DNA of 64,000 bases from Pandoraea captiosa (GCF_902459775.1 NZ_CABPSQ010000001.1:620001-684000), one strand, 5' to 3'. Shown: positions 35,391 to 47,440, counted from the stretch's first letter. Notes: generated by a model from the letters alone, not told the origin. Numbers and translations: made by a program.

Positions 35391-36824
35391 TCAGGCTCCC
35401 AGCAGGCTCTGGCCGCAAACGCGTACGACCTGCCCGGTGAGTGCGCCCGACGCGGGATGCGCGAGCCAGGCGATGGCTTCGGCCACGTCGACTGGCTGGC
35501 CGCCCTGACCGAGCGAGTTCATGCGGCGCCCGGCCTCGCGGATCGCGAACGGCACGGCGGCGGTCATCTTTGTCTCGATGAAGCCCGGGGCGACGGCGTT
35601 GATGCTGATATGGCGCTCGGCGAGTCTCGGCGCCCACGCTTCGACCATGCCGATCACCGCCGCTTTCGACGTTGCGTAGTTGGTCTGTCCGCGATTCCCG
35701 GCAATGCCGCTGATCGAAGCGACGCCCACCACCCGGCTGCTCTCGCGCAGCACGCCCGCGTCGAGCAACGCGGAGTTCAAACGCTGTGGCGCGCCGACGT
35801 TGATGTCGAGCACGCTTTGCCACTGCGCGTCGCTCATGCGCACGAGCGTTTTGTCGCGAGTGATGCCGGCGTTGTGCACGAGGATGTCCAGGCCTTGCGG
35901 GGCATGCGTGGACAAATGCGCGAGGAGTGTTGCCGCCGCTTCGGGCGAGGTGATGTCGCAGGCCAGTGCGCTGCCGTCCAGGCGCGTGGCGACGGTGGTC
36001 AGGGCGTCCTGCGCGGCAGGGATATCGACGCAGACGACGTGTGCGCCGTCGCGCGCGAGGACGGTGGCAATGGCCTCGCCGATGCCACGTGCCGCGCCGG
36101 TCACGACGGCGACCTGTCCGGCCAGCGGGCATCGGTCGCGCATTGGCGGCGTTTCGAATACGGGGTCCTGTAGCGTGATCGCCTGACCGCTCACATACGC
36201 GGCGCGAGGCGAGAGGAAAAAGCGCAGCGTCGAGTGCAGGGATTCACGCGCGCGCGGCGCGATGTAGAGCAACTGCGCCGTTGCGCCACGGCGTAGCTCC
36301 TTGGCCAACGAGCGTACGAACCCTTCCAGGGCTCGTTGCGCCGTGCTGGCGTTCGGCGTGCCAGCCATCGACGGGGGCAGGCCGAGCACGAGGACACGTC
36401 CGCATCGGTCTAGCGACGCCAGCGTATCGTGAAAAAACGCGTAGAGCGTCTCCAGAGCGCCGGTATCGGCAATGTCGCTGGCGTCGAACAACAGCGCCTT
36501 GGGGCGCACACCTTCGCTCGCATTGAAGCGCCCGCTCATCGTGCCCGCCTTGTTCGCATACGAAATCCAGTCGAGCCGTCCGGCGTGAGCGAGGCTCGGA
36601 ATGCCCAGCCAGTGCAGTTCGCGGGCCAGTCCCGGCAGCAACGGCGCTTCGCCCGCGCCGCCGACGACGGCCAGCGGCGCGGGAATGGCGCGTGCTTCGG
36701 CGACCTCGTCACCGTAGTCGGGCATGCGCTCCAGCGGCACCGGGCGCGGCAGGCCCAGCGCGTCGGCCAGACGGCTGCCGACGGCGGAGTTGGCGAAAGC
36801 AAGATATCGGTCGGACGTCGTCAC
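35391..36824 (-). CDS. two-domain FabG-like 3-oxoacyl reductase (high-molecular-weight FabG)
   Basis: This is a reductase of 477 residues in two parts: an N-terminal flavodoxin-like or degenerate Rossmann domain (about 1-215) without a usable nucleotide motif, and a C-terminal classical SDR domain with TGAARGIGEAIA near 230, NAGITRDKTL, and the active-site NYATSK. This layout matches the high-molecular-weight FabG group (such as FabG4 of mycobacteria), which reduces long 3-oxoacyl-CoA. It is the second gene of the leftward operon, 45 bp downstream of the acyl-CoA dehydrogenase gene. Confidence 0.88.
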   Translation of the reverse strand: MTTSDRYLAFANSAVGSRLADALGLPRPVPLERMPDYGDEVAEARAIPAPLAVVGGAGEAPLLPGLARELHWLGIPSLAHAGRLDWISYANKAGTMSGRFNASEGVRPKALLFDASDIADTGALETLYAFFHDTLASLDRCGRVLVLGLPPSMAGTPNASTAQRALEGFVRSLAKELRRGATAQLLYIAPRARESLHSTLRFFLSPRAAYVSGQAITLQDPVFETPPMRDRCPLAGQVAVVTGAARGIGEAIATVLARDGAHVVCVDIPAAQDALTTVATRLDGSALACDITSPEAAATLLAHLSTHAPQGLDILVHNAGITRDKTLVRMSDAQWQSVLDINVGAPQRLNSALLDAGVLRESSRVVGVASISGIAGNRGQTNYATSKAAVIGMVEAWAPRLAERHISINAVAPGFIETKMTAAVPFAIREAGRRMNSLGQGGQPVDVAEAIAWLAHPASGALTGQVVRVCGQSLLGA

Positions 36825-36869
36825 GGCGCGGTCATCCTCAGTGTGTTGTCAATCGGCGGGCGGGTGAAG

Positions 36870-39371
36870 TCAGGACGTGAGCGCTTCATCTGCCGGGGCG
36901 TGTTGCCGGGCCTGCTGCATGTCGGCCGCGCGGCCGAAATCGGCCGGGAAGTCGTCGACCGCGACGGCTTTTGCCGCATAGTCGGCGTACTGTGCGAGCA
37001 GGCGGCGCTCCTCGTCGCTGATGCGTTGCGACTGCGCGGCGTGGGCCACCCATGCGGTGAATTCGGGCAGGCTCTGCGGCATGACCGGCAAATGGCCGTC
37101 CTTGATCGCGGTACGCAGGCGTTGCTCGATGGCGGTGACTTCGGGCGTCATCTGGAAGACGATTTCGCCATACGCCAGCGCGTCCACTTCGGGGCTCGGC
37201 GAATAGCTGCCGGCGATGAGTCGCTCGCGTGCGTCTCCCGGGGTCTGCATGATCTGCGCGACGCGTGCGGATAACGCGTCCGACGGTTTCGCGTAGGGCA
37301 GTCCGAACGGCATCAGCTTCCAACGCATCCACCAGGCCGCGCCGCGCGAAGGGTAGTTCGCCAGCACACCTTCGAAGGCCTCGCGCGCTTGCCACAGCGC
37401 GTCCTGTGCCGCCCAATGCACGAGCGGCAAGTCGGCCTCGGGGCGTCCTTCGTCCTCGAAGCGCTTCAGCGTGGCGCTCAGCACGAAAAGTTGGGAAAGA
37501 ATGTCGCCAAGGCGACCGGTGATGCTCTCCCGACGCTTGAGCGAGCCACCGAGCACGGCCATCGAAATGTCGGCGGCTATGGCAAGCAACGTCGACATGC
37601 GGTTTGCAGCGCGGTAATAGCTCCGCAACTCGGGCGCAGCACCCGACGGGACGGCGGAAAAGCGCGCGTGCGTCACCCCTTGCAGCGCACCACGCACGAT
37701 GTTGCTCGTGACGAAAGTCAGATGGCCGAAGAGGGCGTCGTCGAAGGCGCGCACGGCGGCGTTCTCGTCGGTCATTTGCGCGGCGGCGAGTTCCTTGAGT
37801 ACGTACGGATGGCAGCGAATCGCCCCCTGGCCGAAGATCATCAGGCATCGCGTCATGATGTTCGCGCCCTCAACCGTGATCGACACGGGAATCTGTTGAT
37901 ACGCGCGGGCGAGGAAGTTGTTCGGGCCCATGCAGATTCCCTTGCCCGCCACGACGTCCATGCCGTCGTTCACGACCTTGCGGGCGCGTTCGGTCACGTG
38001 GTACTTCGCGATCGCCGAGATGACGGATGGCTTCTCGCCGAGGTCGACGGCGAGCGCGGCCATACGGCGGGTGGCGTCCATCGCGTAAAGGTTGCCGGCC
38101 ATGCGCGCGAGCGCTTCCTGCACGCCCTCGAACTTGCCGATGGGCGTGCGGAACTGGCGACGCACGGCGGCGTAGGCGCCCGTCGCGCGCACCGCGATCT
38201 TCGAGTAGCCTACGTTGGACGACGGCAGTGATATGGCCCGACCCGCCGCGAGGCATTCCATCAGCATGCGCCAGCCTTTGCCGACCTGCGCCTGACCGCC
38301 GATCACCCAGTCGATGGGGATGAAGACGTCGGTGCCCGAGTTCGGGCCGTTCTGGAAAACGGCGTTCAGCGGCCAGTGGCGACGGCCGATGACCACACCC
38401 GGATGCGTGGTGGGGATCAATGCGCAGGTAATGCCGGGCGCGTCGTCGTCGCCGAGCAGGTGTTCCGGATCGAGGGCGCGAAAGGCGAGACCGAGCACCG
38501 TCGCAATGGGGCCGAGGGTGATGTAGCGCTTGTTCCATGTGACGCGAAAGCCGAGCGTTTCGCGTCCTTCGTGCATGCCTCGACAGACGATGCCGACATC
38601 GGGAATGGCGGCGGCGTCCGACCCGGCGTAGGGGCTCGTGAGGGCGAAGCAAGGAATTTCCTCTCCCCTGGCCAGTCGCGGCAGGTAATGGTCTTTCTGC
38701 GCCTGCGTCCCGTAGTGCAGCAGCAGTTCGGCCGGCCCGAGCGAGTTCGGCACCATGACCGAGACGGCGGCGGCCGAGCAGCGCGACGCGAGCTTCATGA
38801 CCACCTGCGAATGCGCGTAGGCAGAGAATTCAAGGCCGCCGTAGCGCTTTGGAATGATCATGCCGAGGAAGCCGGCTTCCTTCGCGTATTGCCAGGCTTT
38901 GGGCGGCAGGTCCTGCCAGACCTGCGTGCTTTCCCAGTCGTTGGACAGGTCGCAAAGGTGCTCGACCTGATTGTCCATGAAGGCTTGTTCTTCGGCGGAG
39001 AGCGCCGGCGCGGGCATGGCCGCGAATTTCCGCCAATCGGGCTGTCCCGAGAAGAGATCGGCATCCCACCAGACGGTGCCGGCCTCGATGGCATCTTTTT
39101 CGGTATCCGACATTTCCGGCATGATGGTCCGGAACTTAGCGAGCATCGGCGCGGTGATCCACGCGCGGCGCAGCGGACCAATGCTGAGAATGAGGGCGGG
39201 AAGAATGAACGCAATACCGAGCACCGCGGCGGCGAGTGCGCCCGTCAGCCCGGATACGACGCCGACGCCCACCCACAGCACGGTCGCAATGAGCCATTGC
39301 CAGGCGTGTGCACGATAGAAAAGCAGGGCGCTCACGCCCACGACAAACGCGACAATCCATACGGCCATCAT
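36870..39371 (-). CDS. fadE: large membrane-associated acyl-CoA dehydrogenase (FadE type)
   Basis: This is an FAD-dependent acyl-CoA dehydrogenase of 833 residues. Unlike mitochondrial-type enzymes it carries two or three N-terminal membrane helices (about 1-75), followed by the catalytic core with EFSAYAHSQVVMKLASRCSA, LTSPYAGSDAA and the FQNGPNSGTDVFIPIDWVIGG block, and a long C-terminal extension, as in E. coli FadE. The start at 39371 (MMAVWIV) has GGGAGGAG just upstream. An apparent extension to 39785 is non-coding. It is the first gene of the leftward operon. Confidence 0.93.
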   Translation of the reverse strand: MMAVWIVAFVVGVSALLFYRAHAWQWLIATVLWVGVGVVSGLTGALAAAVLGIAFILPALILSIGPLRRAWITAPMLAKFRTIMPEMSDTEKDAIEAGTVWWDADLFSGQPDWRKFAAMPAPALSAEEQAFMDNQVEHLCDLSNDWESTQVWQDLPPKAWQYAKEAGFLGMIIPKRYGGLEFSAYAHSQVVMKLASRCSAAAVSVMVPNSLGPAELLLHYGTQAQKDHYLPRLARGEEIPCFALTSPYAGSDAAAIPDVGIVCRGMHEGRETLGFRVTWNKRYITLGPIATVLGLAFRALDPEHLLGDDDAPGITCALIPTTHPGVVIGRRHWPLNAVFQNGPNSGTDVFIPIDWVIGGQAQVGKGWRMLMECLAAGRAISLPSSNVGYSKIAVRATGAYAAVRRQFRTPIGKFEGVQEALARMAGNLYAMDATRRMAALAVDLGEKPSVISAIAKYHVTERARKVVNDGMDVVAGKGICMGPNNFLARAYQQIPVSITVEGANIMTRCLMIFGQGAIRCHPYVLKELAAAQMTDENAAVRAFDDALFGHLTFVTSNIVRGALQGVTHARFSAVPSGAAPELRSYYRAANRMSTLLAIAADISMAVLGGSLKRRESITGRLGDILSQLFVLSATLKRFEDEGRPEADLPLVHWAAQDALWQAREAFEGVLANYPSRGAAWWMRWKLMPFGLPYAKPSDALSARVAQIMQTPGDARERLIAGSYSPSPEVDALAYGEIVFQMTPEVTAIEQRLRTAIKDGHLPVMPQSLPEFTAWVAHAAQSQRISDEERRLLAQYADYAAKAVAVDDFPADFGRAADMQQARQHAPADEALTS

Positions 39372-39430
39372 TTTCTCCTCCCTTGGGTTCGGCATCCCGG
39401 CAGGCGATCTTCGGGCTGTGCTCGTACAGC

Positions 39431-39500
39431 GCGCCGCACCACACGTCGCACTCACGCGTCGCACTACACGCCGTACAACACGCCGCATATCACGCGCACG
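39431..39500. repeat. degenerate 12-bp tandem repeat in a 450-bp gene-free stretch
   Basis: The region 39372-39821 between the dehydrogenase and TetR genes has no credible ORF. It holds imperfect repeats of units such as ACACGTCGCACT, ACGCGTCGCACT and ACACGCCGTACA at 39431-39500. The promoter of the dehydrogenase operon must lie here, but I see no convincing hexamers. Confidence 0.55.
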
Positions 39501-39821
39501 GTGAACTGCGCGTGTTATGCCCGGGGCTGTCGTCCTCTTGCCGTTTGCCGGGTTCCGCTGGCGTCGCGCGCAGTTCGGGCCGGCGTTCTTATTGGATCGT
39601 TCGGCGACCGGTTGGTGCGCCGGGAATTCGAGTAAAGCGTCGAAAATGGGAAGTGCTGGAAGTGCGCGGCGGTTGGCCGTCGACCCCTTGCGCCGCGAGC
39701 GTAGCGGCGTGCGGTCCATGGCGGGCGGCAAAGCCCTCGGTTCGACCGCACGGCGCGCCGCGTGGGGGGCTTGCCCTGCCGTCAAGTGCTTACGCGCTCA
39801 CATACTTCTGCACTCAGGCAT

Positions 39822-40640
39822 TCAGGCGCTGGCGAGCGAGCGGTCGCTCGACGCCAGGCCGTCGTCATTTGCCTGATCGGGCGACGTGCCTGCCACCTGA
39901 CCCGCTTCGCGAGGGGGCGTGACATCGGCGTCTTTCGCAAGCGCGAATACCGCTGCGAAGCTCGCCAGTTGCTCCTCTCCGGGCATCGGCGCCTTGAGCG
40001 CCGCGACCATCAGCGCGGTGAGCCTTGCCACGACTTGCAGGTCGCCCATCGGCTGGCCTTGTGCAAAGGTATCGATCAGGCGGGACGTGTCGCTGCTCGC
40101 GAGCACGCCCGATAGCGCCTGCAGTGCAAAGTGAAGACGCCAGCCGAGTTCCTGGCGCGGCAATTCGGGAAGCGCCCGCGCAAAGGCTTCGAAGAAGCGC
40201 TCGAACACTGGCGCATAGTGCTGCTGCAGGTAGTCTCGGATAAAGGGAGACGGATCGGCGTAGACGCGACCGAGCAATCTCAGAAACGCCGGACCACCGA
40301 TGTCGCGATGATGGGAAATGGCCAGCGCCGGGATGAACATGGCGCCCAGCACGTGTTCACACGTCAATTGCGGGGCGGGCCAGACGGCCTCCGCGCGGGT
40401 GAGCAGCGCCAGGCGCTCGTCGTTGAGTCGGTCGAGCCGGCGCGAGAGCATGGCCTGAAGCAATGTTTCCTTGCTACCGAAGTGGTAATTCACGGCCGCC
40501 AGATTGACCTCGGCGCGCGAGGTGATTTGGCGCAGGGACATGGCTTCGTAGCCGAATTCGATAAATAGATCTTCTGCGGCATCGAGGATGCGCAGTTTGG
40601 TGTCGCCGGCTTGTCGACCGGCCGAGACGCGAGGATTCAC
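39822..40640 (-). CDS. TetR-family regulator of the fatty-acid oxidation block
   Basis: This is a repressor-type regulator of 272 residues. It has an N-terminal helix-turn-helix (MSLRQITSRAEVNLAAVNYHFGSKETLL) and a helical effector domain. Its position beside the acyl-CoA dehydrogenase operon and facing the same way suggests that it controls fatty-acid oxidation in response to acyl-CoA, like other TetR-type fatty-acid regulators of betaproteobacteria. The ligand is not determinable here. A near-perfect palindrome lies 85-106 bp upstream of its start, suggesting autoregulation. Confidence 0.9.
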   Translation of the reverse strand: MNPRVSAGRQAGDTKLRILDAAEDLFIEFGYEAMSLRQITSRAEVNLAAVNYHFGSKETLLQAMLSRRLDRLNDERLALLTRAEAVWPAPQLTCEHVLGAMFIPALAISHHRDIGGPAFLRLLGRVYADPSPFIRDYLQQHYAPVFERFFEAFARALPELPRQELGWRLHFALQALSGVLASSDTSRLIDTFAQGQPMGDLQVVARLTALMVAALKAPMPGEEQLASFAAVFALAKDADVTPPREAGQVAGTSPDQANDDGLASSDRSLASA

Positions 40641-40724
40641 GACGAACCTCCAGTGGGACGTGGCGCGTTGCGCACAGTAAGGACGGTGAGCGTCGGGCTA
40701 CGTCATCTCAAAGAACCGATGTTT

Positions 40725-40746
40725 CATTCAAACGTTCGATTGAATG
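40725..40746. promoter_or_regulatory. 22-bp near-perfect palindrome, probable TetR operator
   Basis: The half-sites CATTCAAACG (40725-40734) and CGATTGAATG (40737-40746) are separated by TT and complementary at 9 of 10 positions. The site lies 85-106 bp upstream of the TetR gene start, in the 461-bp gap to tig. Size and symmetry fit a TetR operator. Confidence 0.6.
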
Positions 40747-40922
40747 CTAGGCGGTAAATCGACGTCCCCCCAAGCAGTTTTTATGGACGTCGCCCTCTAA
40801 AGCGCAGTTTCGGCAAGCGGGGCGCGATCCTGGCGTGATGTCGGCGGGTGAACCTGAAACGGGGGCGAAAGGTCTGATTTCCGTGCCTCCCCGCCGGAAA
40901 GTCTCGGTGCAGGACAATAGTT

Positions 40923-40931
40923 TGCTAAAAT
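40923..40931 (+). promoter_or_regulatory. extended -10 promoter candidate for tig
   Basis: TGCTAAAAT at 40923-40931 is an extended -10 element without a good -35. It is about 170 bp upstream of the tig start, in the stretch 40641-41101 that otherwise holds only the TetR operator and no credible gene. Confidence 0.35.
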
Positions 40932-41101
40932 GTCCCGCTTTGTGTGCAAGACCTTTTTGGCGCTACCCCGGAATGTCGGGTGCGGAGGGAAGCCGGCGTC
41001 GCATCGTCGGTACCGGCCCAAGGTTGATTAACTGACAGGGTCCGCTTGCGGCATTCCCTCGCCGCAACACAGAACGACCCTCTGGATGGACGAATATCCT
41101 C

Positions 41102-42442
41102 ATGACTATCGCTGTTGAAAACCTCGGCAAGCTCGAGCGTCGCTTTACCATCACCCTGCTCAAGCAGGACGTCGAAAAAGAAGTTGCGACGCGCATCCAG
41201 CGACTGTCGAAAACGGTTCGCATGCCGGGCTTCCGTCCGGGCAAGGTGCCCCTGAAGATGGTCACCCAGCAATACGGCGGTCAGGTCGAAGCCGAAGTCG
41301 TCAGCGACAAGGTCGGCCAGCAATTCTTCGAAGTGAGCAAGGCGCAGGATCTGCGCGTGGCCGGTCAGCCGAGCTTCGCTCCTAAGGCTGACGCTGCGGA
41401 TACCGAATACGCCTTCGACGCGACGTTCGAAGTCTATCCGGAAGTGAAGATCGGCGATCTGTCGACGGCGGAAGTCAGCCGCACCACGACCGACGTGTCG
41501 GAAGCCGAGATCGACCGCACGATCGACATTCTGCGCAAGCAACGCGTGCACTACCACGTGCGCGGCGAAGCCGGTGCTCATGGCGACGGCGGCTCGGTCG
41601 AAGCCAAGGACGGCGACCGCGTGACGGTCGACTTCGTGGGCAAGATCGACGGTGAAGTGTTCGCCGGCGGCAGCGCCGAAGACTTCGTGTTCGTGCTGGG
41701 CGAAGGCCGCATGCTTCCCGAATTCGAAAAGGCAACGCTGGGCCTGAAGGTCGGCGAGTCGAAGGAATTCGAACTCAAGTTCCCGGACGAGTACCACGGC
41801 AAGGAAGTGGCCGGCAAGACCGCCACGTTCACCGTGACGCTCAAGAAGGTCGAGTGGGCCCATCTGCCGGAAGTCGACGCAGAATTCGCCAAGTCGCTCG
41901 GCATCGCCGACGGCAGCATCGAGAAGATGCGTGCCGACATCAAGGAAAACCTGTCGCGTGAAGTGAAGCGTCGCACGCAGGCTCTTCTCAAGGATCAGGT
42001 CATGAACGCCCTGATCTCGGTCTCGGAACTCGACGTGCCCAACGCGCTGATCGCTCAGGATCAGGAGCGTCTGGTGGCGATGGCCCGTCAGGACCTCGCA
42101 CAGCGCGGCGTGCCGAACGCCGGCAACGTGCCGATCCCGGCCGAAATGTTCAAGGAACAAGCCGAGCGTCGCGTGAAGCTGGGTCTGATTCTGGCTGAAC
42201 TGGTCAAGCAAAACGACCTGCAAGCCAAGCCGGAACAGATCAAGGCCGAAGTCGAAGAGTTCGCAAAGAGCTACGAAGACCCGCAAGAAGTCGTCCGCTG
42301 GTACTATGGCGATCAGCAGCGCATGGCGGAAATGGAAGGTTTCGTCGTCGAGAACAACGTTGTCGAGTTCGTCCTGGGTAAGGCCAAGGTGACCGACAAG
42401 CAGGTCAGCTTCGAAGAACTGGCCGGCAATACGCAAGGCTGA
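41102..42442 (+). CDS. tig: trigger factor, ribosome-associated chaperone
   Basis: This is a ribosome-bound chaperone and prolyl isomerase, 446 residues. The N-terminal ribosome-binding domain has the loop motif [12 protein letters not shown] (near 40-55). The FKBP-type isomerase domain (about 160-245; [21 protein letters not shown]) is in the middle. The C-terminal helical chaperone arms complete the usual length. It stands at the head of the tig-clpP-clpX-lon block and is followed by a terminator-like hairpin, so clpP is probably only partly cotranscribed. Confidence 0.98.
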   Translation: MTIAVENLGKLERRFTITLLKQDVEKEVATRIQRLSKTVRMPGFRPGKVPLKMVTQQYGGQVEAEVVSDKVGQQFFEVSKAQDLRVAGQPSFAPKADAADTEYAFDATFEVYPEVKIGDLSTAEVSRTTTDVSEAEIDRTIDILRKQRVHYHVRGEAGAHGDGGSVEAKDGDRVTVDFVGKIDGEVFAGGSAEDFVFVLGEGRMLPEFEKATLGLKVGESKEFELKFPDEYHGKEVAGKTATFTVTLKKVEWAHLPEVDAEFAKSLGIADGSIEKMRADIKENLSREVKRRTQALLKDQVMNALISVSELDVPNALIAQDQERLVAMARQDLAQRGVPNAGNVPIPAEMFKEQAERRVKLGLILAELVKQNDLQAKPEQIKAEVEEFAKSYEDPQEVVRWYYGDQQRMAEMEGFVVENNVVEFVLGKAKVTDKQVSFEELAGNTQG

Positions 42443-42464
42443 TCGACCGCGACACGACCGACTG

Positions 42465-42499
42465 AACCGCCGCGGCCGAAAGGCCGTGGCGGTTCTTTT
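42465..42499 (+). terminator. Rho-independent terminator or attenuator between tig and clpP
   Basis: The stem AACCGCCGCGGCC (42465-42477) pairs with GGCCGTGGCGGTT (42482-42494, one G-U pair), with a GAAA loop, followed by the T-rich CTTTT. Confidence 0.8.
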
Positions 42500-42565
42500 C
42501 CAAATGGCCTCCGGGTCTTCCCCTTGCGGCGCGCAAAACCATCTCGATAGAAGGGTCGAACCGAT

Positions 42566-43222
42566 ATGATTACCCGTTCCGAATTGCTCGCCCAACTCGC
42601 CTCCCAGACGCACAACTCCGCTCTCGACACGCAAGGCCTTGGCCTCGTGCCGATGGTCGTCGAGCAAAGTGGTCGTGGTGAGCGCGCTTACGATATCTAT
42701 TCGCGACTCCTCAAGGAGCGCATCATTTTCATGGTTGGCGAGGTCAATGACCAGAGCGCCAATCTCGTCGTCGCCCAGTTGCTGTTCCTCGAGAGCGAAA
42801 ATCCGGACAAGGAAATCTCGATGTACATCAACTCGCCGGGCGGGTCCGTCTCGGCGGGTCTGGCGATTTACGACACGATGAAATTCATCAAGCCGCCGGT
42901 CTCGACGCTGTGCCTCGGCATGGCCGCCAGCATGGGCGCTTTCCTGCTCGCCGCCGGCGAGAAGGGCAAGCGTTTCGCGCTGCCGAACGCGCGCATCATG
43001 ATTCACCAACCGTTGGGCGGCGCTCGCGGTCAGGCGTCGGACATCGAGATCCACGCCAAGGAAATCCTGTTGCTCAAGGACCGGTTGAACCGTCTGCTGG
43101 CGGAGAACACCGGTCAATCGCTCGAAGTGATCGCGCGCGACACCGATCGCGACAACTTCAAGTCGGCGGCGGATGCCGTTGAGTACGGCTTGATCGATCG
43201 CGTGCTCGAAAAGCGTCCCTGA
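42566..43222 (+). CDS. clpP: ATP-dependent Clp protease proteolytic subunit
   Basis: This is the serine peptidase of the ClpXP and ClpAP complexes, 218 residues. The catalytic Ser is in [14 protein letters not shown], the His in [10 protein letters not shown], and the Asp in the TDRDNFKS segment. The N-terminus ([19 protein letters not shown]) carries the axial loop. It partners ClpX, encoded 236 bp downstream. Confidence 0.98.
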   Translation: MITRSELLAQLASQTHNSALDTQGLGLVPMVVEQSGRGERAYDIYSRLLKERIIFMVGEVNDQSANLVVAQLLFLESENPDKEISMYINSPGGSVSAGLAIYDTMKFIKPPVSTLCLGMAASMGAFLLAAGEKGKRFALPNARIMIHQPLGGARGQASDIEIHAKEILLLKDRLNRLLAENTGQSLEVIARDTDRDNFKSAADAVEYGLIDRVLEKRP

Positions 43223-43458
43223 TTCGCTCCCGAATTCGGGGCGCCTGACGGCAAAAACGTTGGCGCGACACCAGGCATTTTCGTTTCGGGAAGCAGGGTG
43301 GTCGCGCCAAGTCTTTGTCGTAAAAGGGAATTTATGGCTGTCGCGAGTGGGCCACACGCTCGCACAGCATGGCGTTACAATGGGATTCACGTATGCCGCG
43401 TTTGCCGCCCCCGGTGGGGGACGACCGGGGCGCAAATTGCTAGCAGGCTGACACAGAT

Positions 43459-44739
<1,281 letters not shown>

Positions 44740-44761
44740 ACGGTCAACTTAGCCCTACCTC

Positions 44762-44794
44762 AAGCCGTTCATGGAAACATGGACGGCTTTTTTT
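44762..44794 (+). terminator. Rho-independent terminator after clpX
   Basis: The stem AAGCCGTTCATG (44762-44773) pairs with CATGGACGGCTT (44778-44789), with a GAAA loop and a seven-T run. Confidence 0.92.
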
Positions 44795-44932
44795 CCTTCA
44801 TACTAGTGCCACGGGCAATGAAACCCCGAGTGGTGCAACTTGTTGGCGAACGGGCTTCCCAGCCCCTTGTAATTCTCGCCGGCGGCCTCAATTAGCTGGA
44901 ACACAACGGTATCGTTAAATATGGGGAACGAG

Positions 44933-47353
44933 ATGTCAGGCACCCAAATCCTCCCGCCCGAAGCGATTCAACTGCCCCTGTTGCCTTTGCGCGACGTGGT
45001 CGTGTTTCCGCACATGGTGATTCCCCTTTTCGTGGGGCGTCCGAAATCGATTAAAGCGCTTGAAACCGCGATGGAAGGCGGCAAGCACATCATGCTGGTC
45101 GCCCAGAAAGCCGCGGCCAAGGATGAGCCCACGGCCAAGGATCTCTACGAGATCGGCTGCGTGGCCAACATCCTGCAGATGCTCAAATTACCCGATGGCA
45201 CCGTCAAGGTGCTCGTCGAGGGGATTCAACGCGCCCGCACGCTGAGTGTGGACGAAGAGGAAACCCAGTTCACGTCGGAAGTCATGCCGCTCGAGCCGGA
45301 CGATGGCAACTCGCCGGAATCCGAAGCGCTGCGTCGTGCGATCGTTGCGCAGTTCGATCAGTACGTGAAGCTCAACAAGAAGATTCCGCCGGAGATCCTG
45401 ACTTCGCTGTCCGGTATCGACGAAGCGGGTCGTCTGGCCGACACGATCGCCGCGCATCTGCCGCTCAAGCTCGAGCAGAAGCAGAAGATTCTCGAGATGT
45501 TCCCGGTTATCGAGCGCCTCGAGCATCTGCTCGCGCAACTCGAGAGCGAGATCGACATCCTCCAGGTCGAAAAGCGTATCCGTGGCCGCGTAAAGCGCCA
45601 GATGGAGAAGAGCCAGCGCGAGTACTACCTGAACGAGCAGGTCAAGGCGATCCAGAAGGAATTGGGTGAAGGCGAAGAAGGCGCCGATCTCGAAGAACTC
45701 GAGAAGCGCATCAAGGCCGCGCACCTGCCCAAGGAAGCCAAGAAGAAGGCAGATGCTGAGCTCAAGAAGCTCAAGCTGATGTCGCCGATGTCGGCCGAAG
45801 CGACGGTCGTGCGCAATTACATCGACACGCTGGTCGGTCTGCCGTGGCGCAAGAAGAGCAAGGTGAACAACGATCTGTCGAACGCCGAGAAGGTGCTCGA
45901 CGAAGACCACTTCGGTCTCGAGAAGGTCAAGGAACGCATTCTTGAGTATCTTGCCGTGCAACAGCGCGTGGACAAGGTCAAGGCGCCGATCCTGTGCCTC
46001 GTCGGGCCTCCCGGTGTGGGCAAGACCTCGCTCGGTCAGTCGATCGCGCGTGCGACGAACCGCAAGTTTGTGCGCATGGCGTTGGGCGGCGTGCGTGACG
46101 AAGCCGAGATTCGCGGTCACCGTCGCACGTACATCGGTTCGATGCCCGGCAAGATTCTGCAGAGCCTGTCGAAGGTCGCCGTGCGCAATCCGCTGTTCCT
46201 GCTCGACGAAGTGGACAAGATGGGGATGGACTTCCGTGGCGACCCGAGCTCGGCGCTGCTCGAAGTGCTCGATCCGGAACAGAACCACACGTTCTCGGAT
46301 CACTACGTCGAAGTCGACTTCGATCTGTCGGACGTGATGTTCGTGGCTACCTCGAACTCGCTGAACATCCCGGCGCCGCTGCTCGACCGTATGGAAGTGA
46401 TTCGACTGTCGGGTTACACGGAAGACGAAAAGGTCAACATCGCCCAGCGTTATCTGCTGCCGAAGCAGAAGAAGAACAACGGGTTGAAGGAAGGCGAGAT
46501 CGATCTGACGGAAGCCGCGATTCGCGACATCATTCGTTACTACACGCGTGAAGCGGGCGTGCGTTCGCTCGAGCGTGAAATCTCGAAGATCTGCCGCAAG
46601 GTCGTGAAGATGCTGTTGCTCAAGAAGGTCGAAGGCTCGTCGATCAAGGTCGACGCGGGCAATCTCGACAACTTCCTGGGCGTGCGCAAGTTCGACTTCG
46701 GTCTGGCGATGAAGGAAAACCAGATCGGCCAGGTCACGGGGCTGGCGTGGACGGAAGTGGGCGGCGATCTGCTGACCATCGAAGCGGCGCTGATGCCGGG
46801 CAAGGGCAACATCATTCGTACGGGTTCGCTTGGCGACGTGATGAAGGAGTCGGTCGAAGCGGCTCGCTCGGTGGTGCGCTCGCGGGCACGTCGCCTCGGT
46901 GTGACCGACGAGCAGTTCGAGAAGAAGGACATCCACATTCACGTGCCCGAAGGCGCGACACCGAAGGACGGTCCGTCTGCCGGTATCGCAATGACGACGG
47001 CGCTGGTGTCGGTGCTCACCGGTATTCCGGTGCGCGCGGATGTCGCAATGACCGGTGAGATCACGCTGCGCGGCGAAGTGTTGCCGATCGGCGGTCTCAA
47101 GGAGAAGCTGCTTGCAGCGCATCGTGGCGGCATCAAGCTCGTGTTGATTCCGGAAGAGAACGTGAAGGATCTTGCTGAGATTCCGGACACGGTCAAGAAC
47201 GCACTGGAAATCGTGCCCGTGCGCTGGATCGACAAGGTGCTCGAACTCGCGCTGGAGCACGCACCGACGCCGTTGCCGGAAGACGAGGCGAAGGCTGCAC
47301 CCGTGACGCCGAACGCGGACGCGAGCGGCAAGCAGGATGTCATCAAGCACTGA
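44933..47353 (+). CDS. lon: ATP-dependent protease Lon
   Basis: This is a soluble hexameric AAA+ protease that degrades misfolded and regulatory proteins, 806 residues from ATG 44933. That ATG has GGGGA at 44923-44927; the ATG at 44921 lacks a ribosome site. The N-terminal substrate domain is followed by a coiled-coil, Walker [12 protein letters not shown] (near 352), Walker [10 protein letters not shown], and the protease domain with the catalytic Ser in [10 protein letters not shown] and Lys in [14 protein letters not shown]. The 193-bp upstream region contains CTTGTT and CCCCTTGT elements that vaguely resemble a heat-shock promoter, but with an 18-base spacer. Confidence 0.98.
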   Translation: MSGTQILPPEAIQLPLLPLRDVVVFPHMVIPLFVGRPKSIKALETAMEGGKHIMLVAQKAAAKDEPTAKDLYEIGCVANILQMLKLPDGTVKVLVEGIQRARTLSVDEEETQFTSEVMPLEPDDGNSPESEALRRAIVAQFDQYVKLNKKIPPEILTSLSGIDEAGRLADTIAAHLPLKLEQKQKILEMFPVIERLEHLLAQLESEIDILQVEKRIRGRVKRQMEKSQREYYLNEQVKAIQKELGEGEEGADLEELEKRIKAAHLPKEAKKKADAELKKLKLMSPMSAEATVVRNYIDTLVGLPWRKKSKVNNDLSNAEKVLDEDHFGLEKVKERILEYLAVQQRVDKVKAPILCLVGPPGVGKTSLGQSIARATNRKFVRMALGGVRDEAEIRGHRRTYIGSMPGKILQSLSKVAVRNPLFLLDEVDKMGMDFRGDPSSALLEVLDPEQNHTFSDHYVEVDFDLSDVMFVATSNSLNIPAPLLDRMEVIRLSGYTEDEKVNIAQRYLLPKQKKNNGLKEGEIDLTEAAIRDIIRYYTREAGVRSLEREISKICRKVVKMLLLKKVEGSSIKVDAGNLDNFLGVRKFDFGLAMKENQIGQVTGLAWTEVGGDLLTIEAALMPGKGNIIRTGSLGDVMKESVEAARSVVRSRARRLGVTDEQFEKKDIHIHVPEGATPKDGPSAGIAMTTALVSVLTGIPVRADVAMTGEITLRGEVLPIGGLKEKLLAAHRGGIKLVLIPEENVKDLAEIPDTVKNALEIVPVRWIDKVLELALEHAPTPLPEDEAKAAPVTPNADASGKQDVIKH

Positions 47354-47440
47354 GTGAGGTGATCGTCGGGGAGTGACCGGAAATTTGGCTCATTGCCCGA
47401 CGAAGCACAACGCAAGCGTCGCAAAAGTGGCAAAAGTGGC

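Noticed and set aside
39308-39922. 204-codon plus-strand frame between fadE and the TetR gene
   Set aside because: It runs through the repeat region and antisense into both genes, without motifs.
40797-41021. 74-codon minus-strand frame in the tig upstream region
   Set aside because: No ribosome site, composition unlike the neighbours, and it overlaps the probable tig promoter.
44839-44870. Heat-shock sigma-32 type promoter before lon
   Set aside because: CTTGTT and CCCCTTGT resemble the two boxes but the spacer is 18 bases and the -35 is weak, so it is not reported as a feature.
45188-47350. 720-codon minus-strand frame opposite lon
   Set aside because: Shadow frame antisense to lon, without family motifs.
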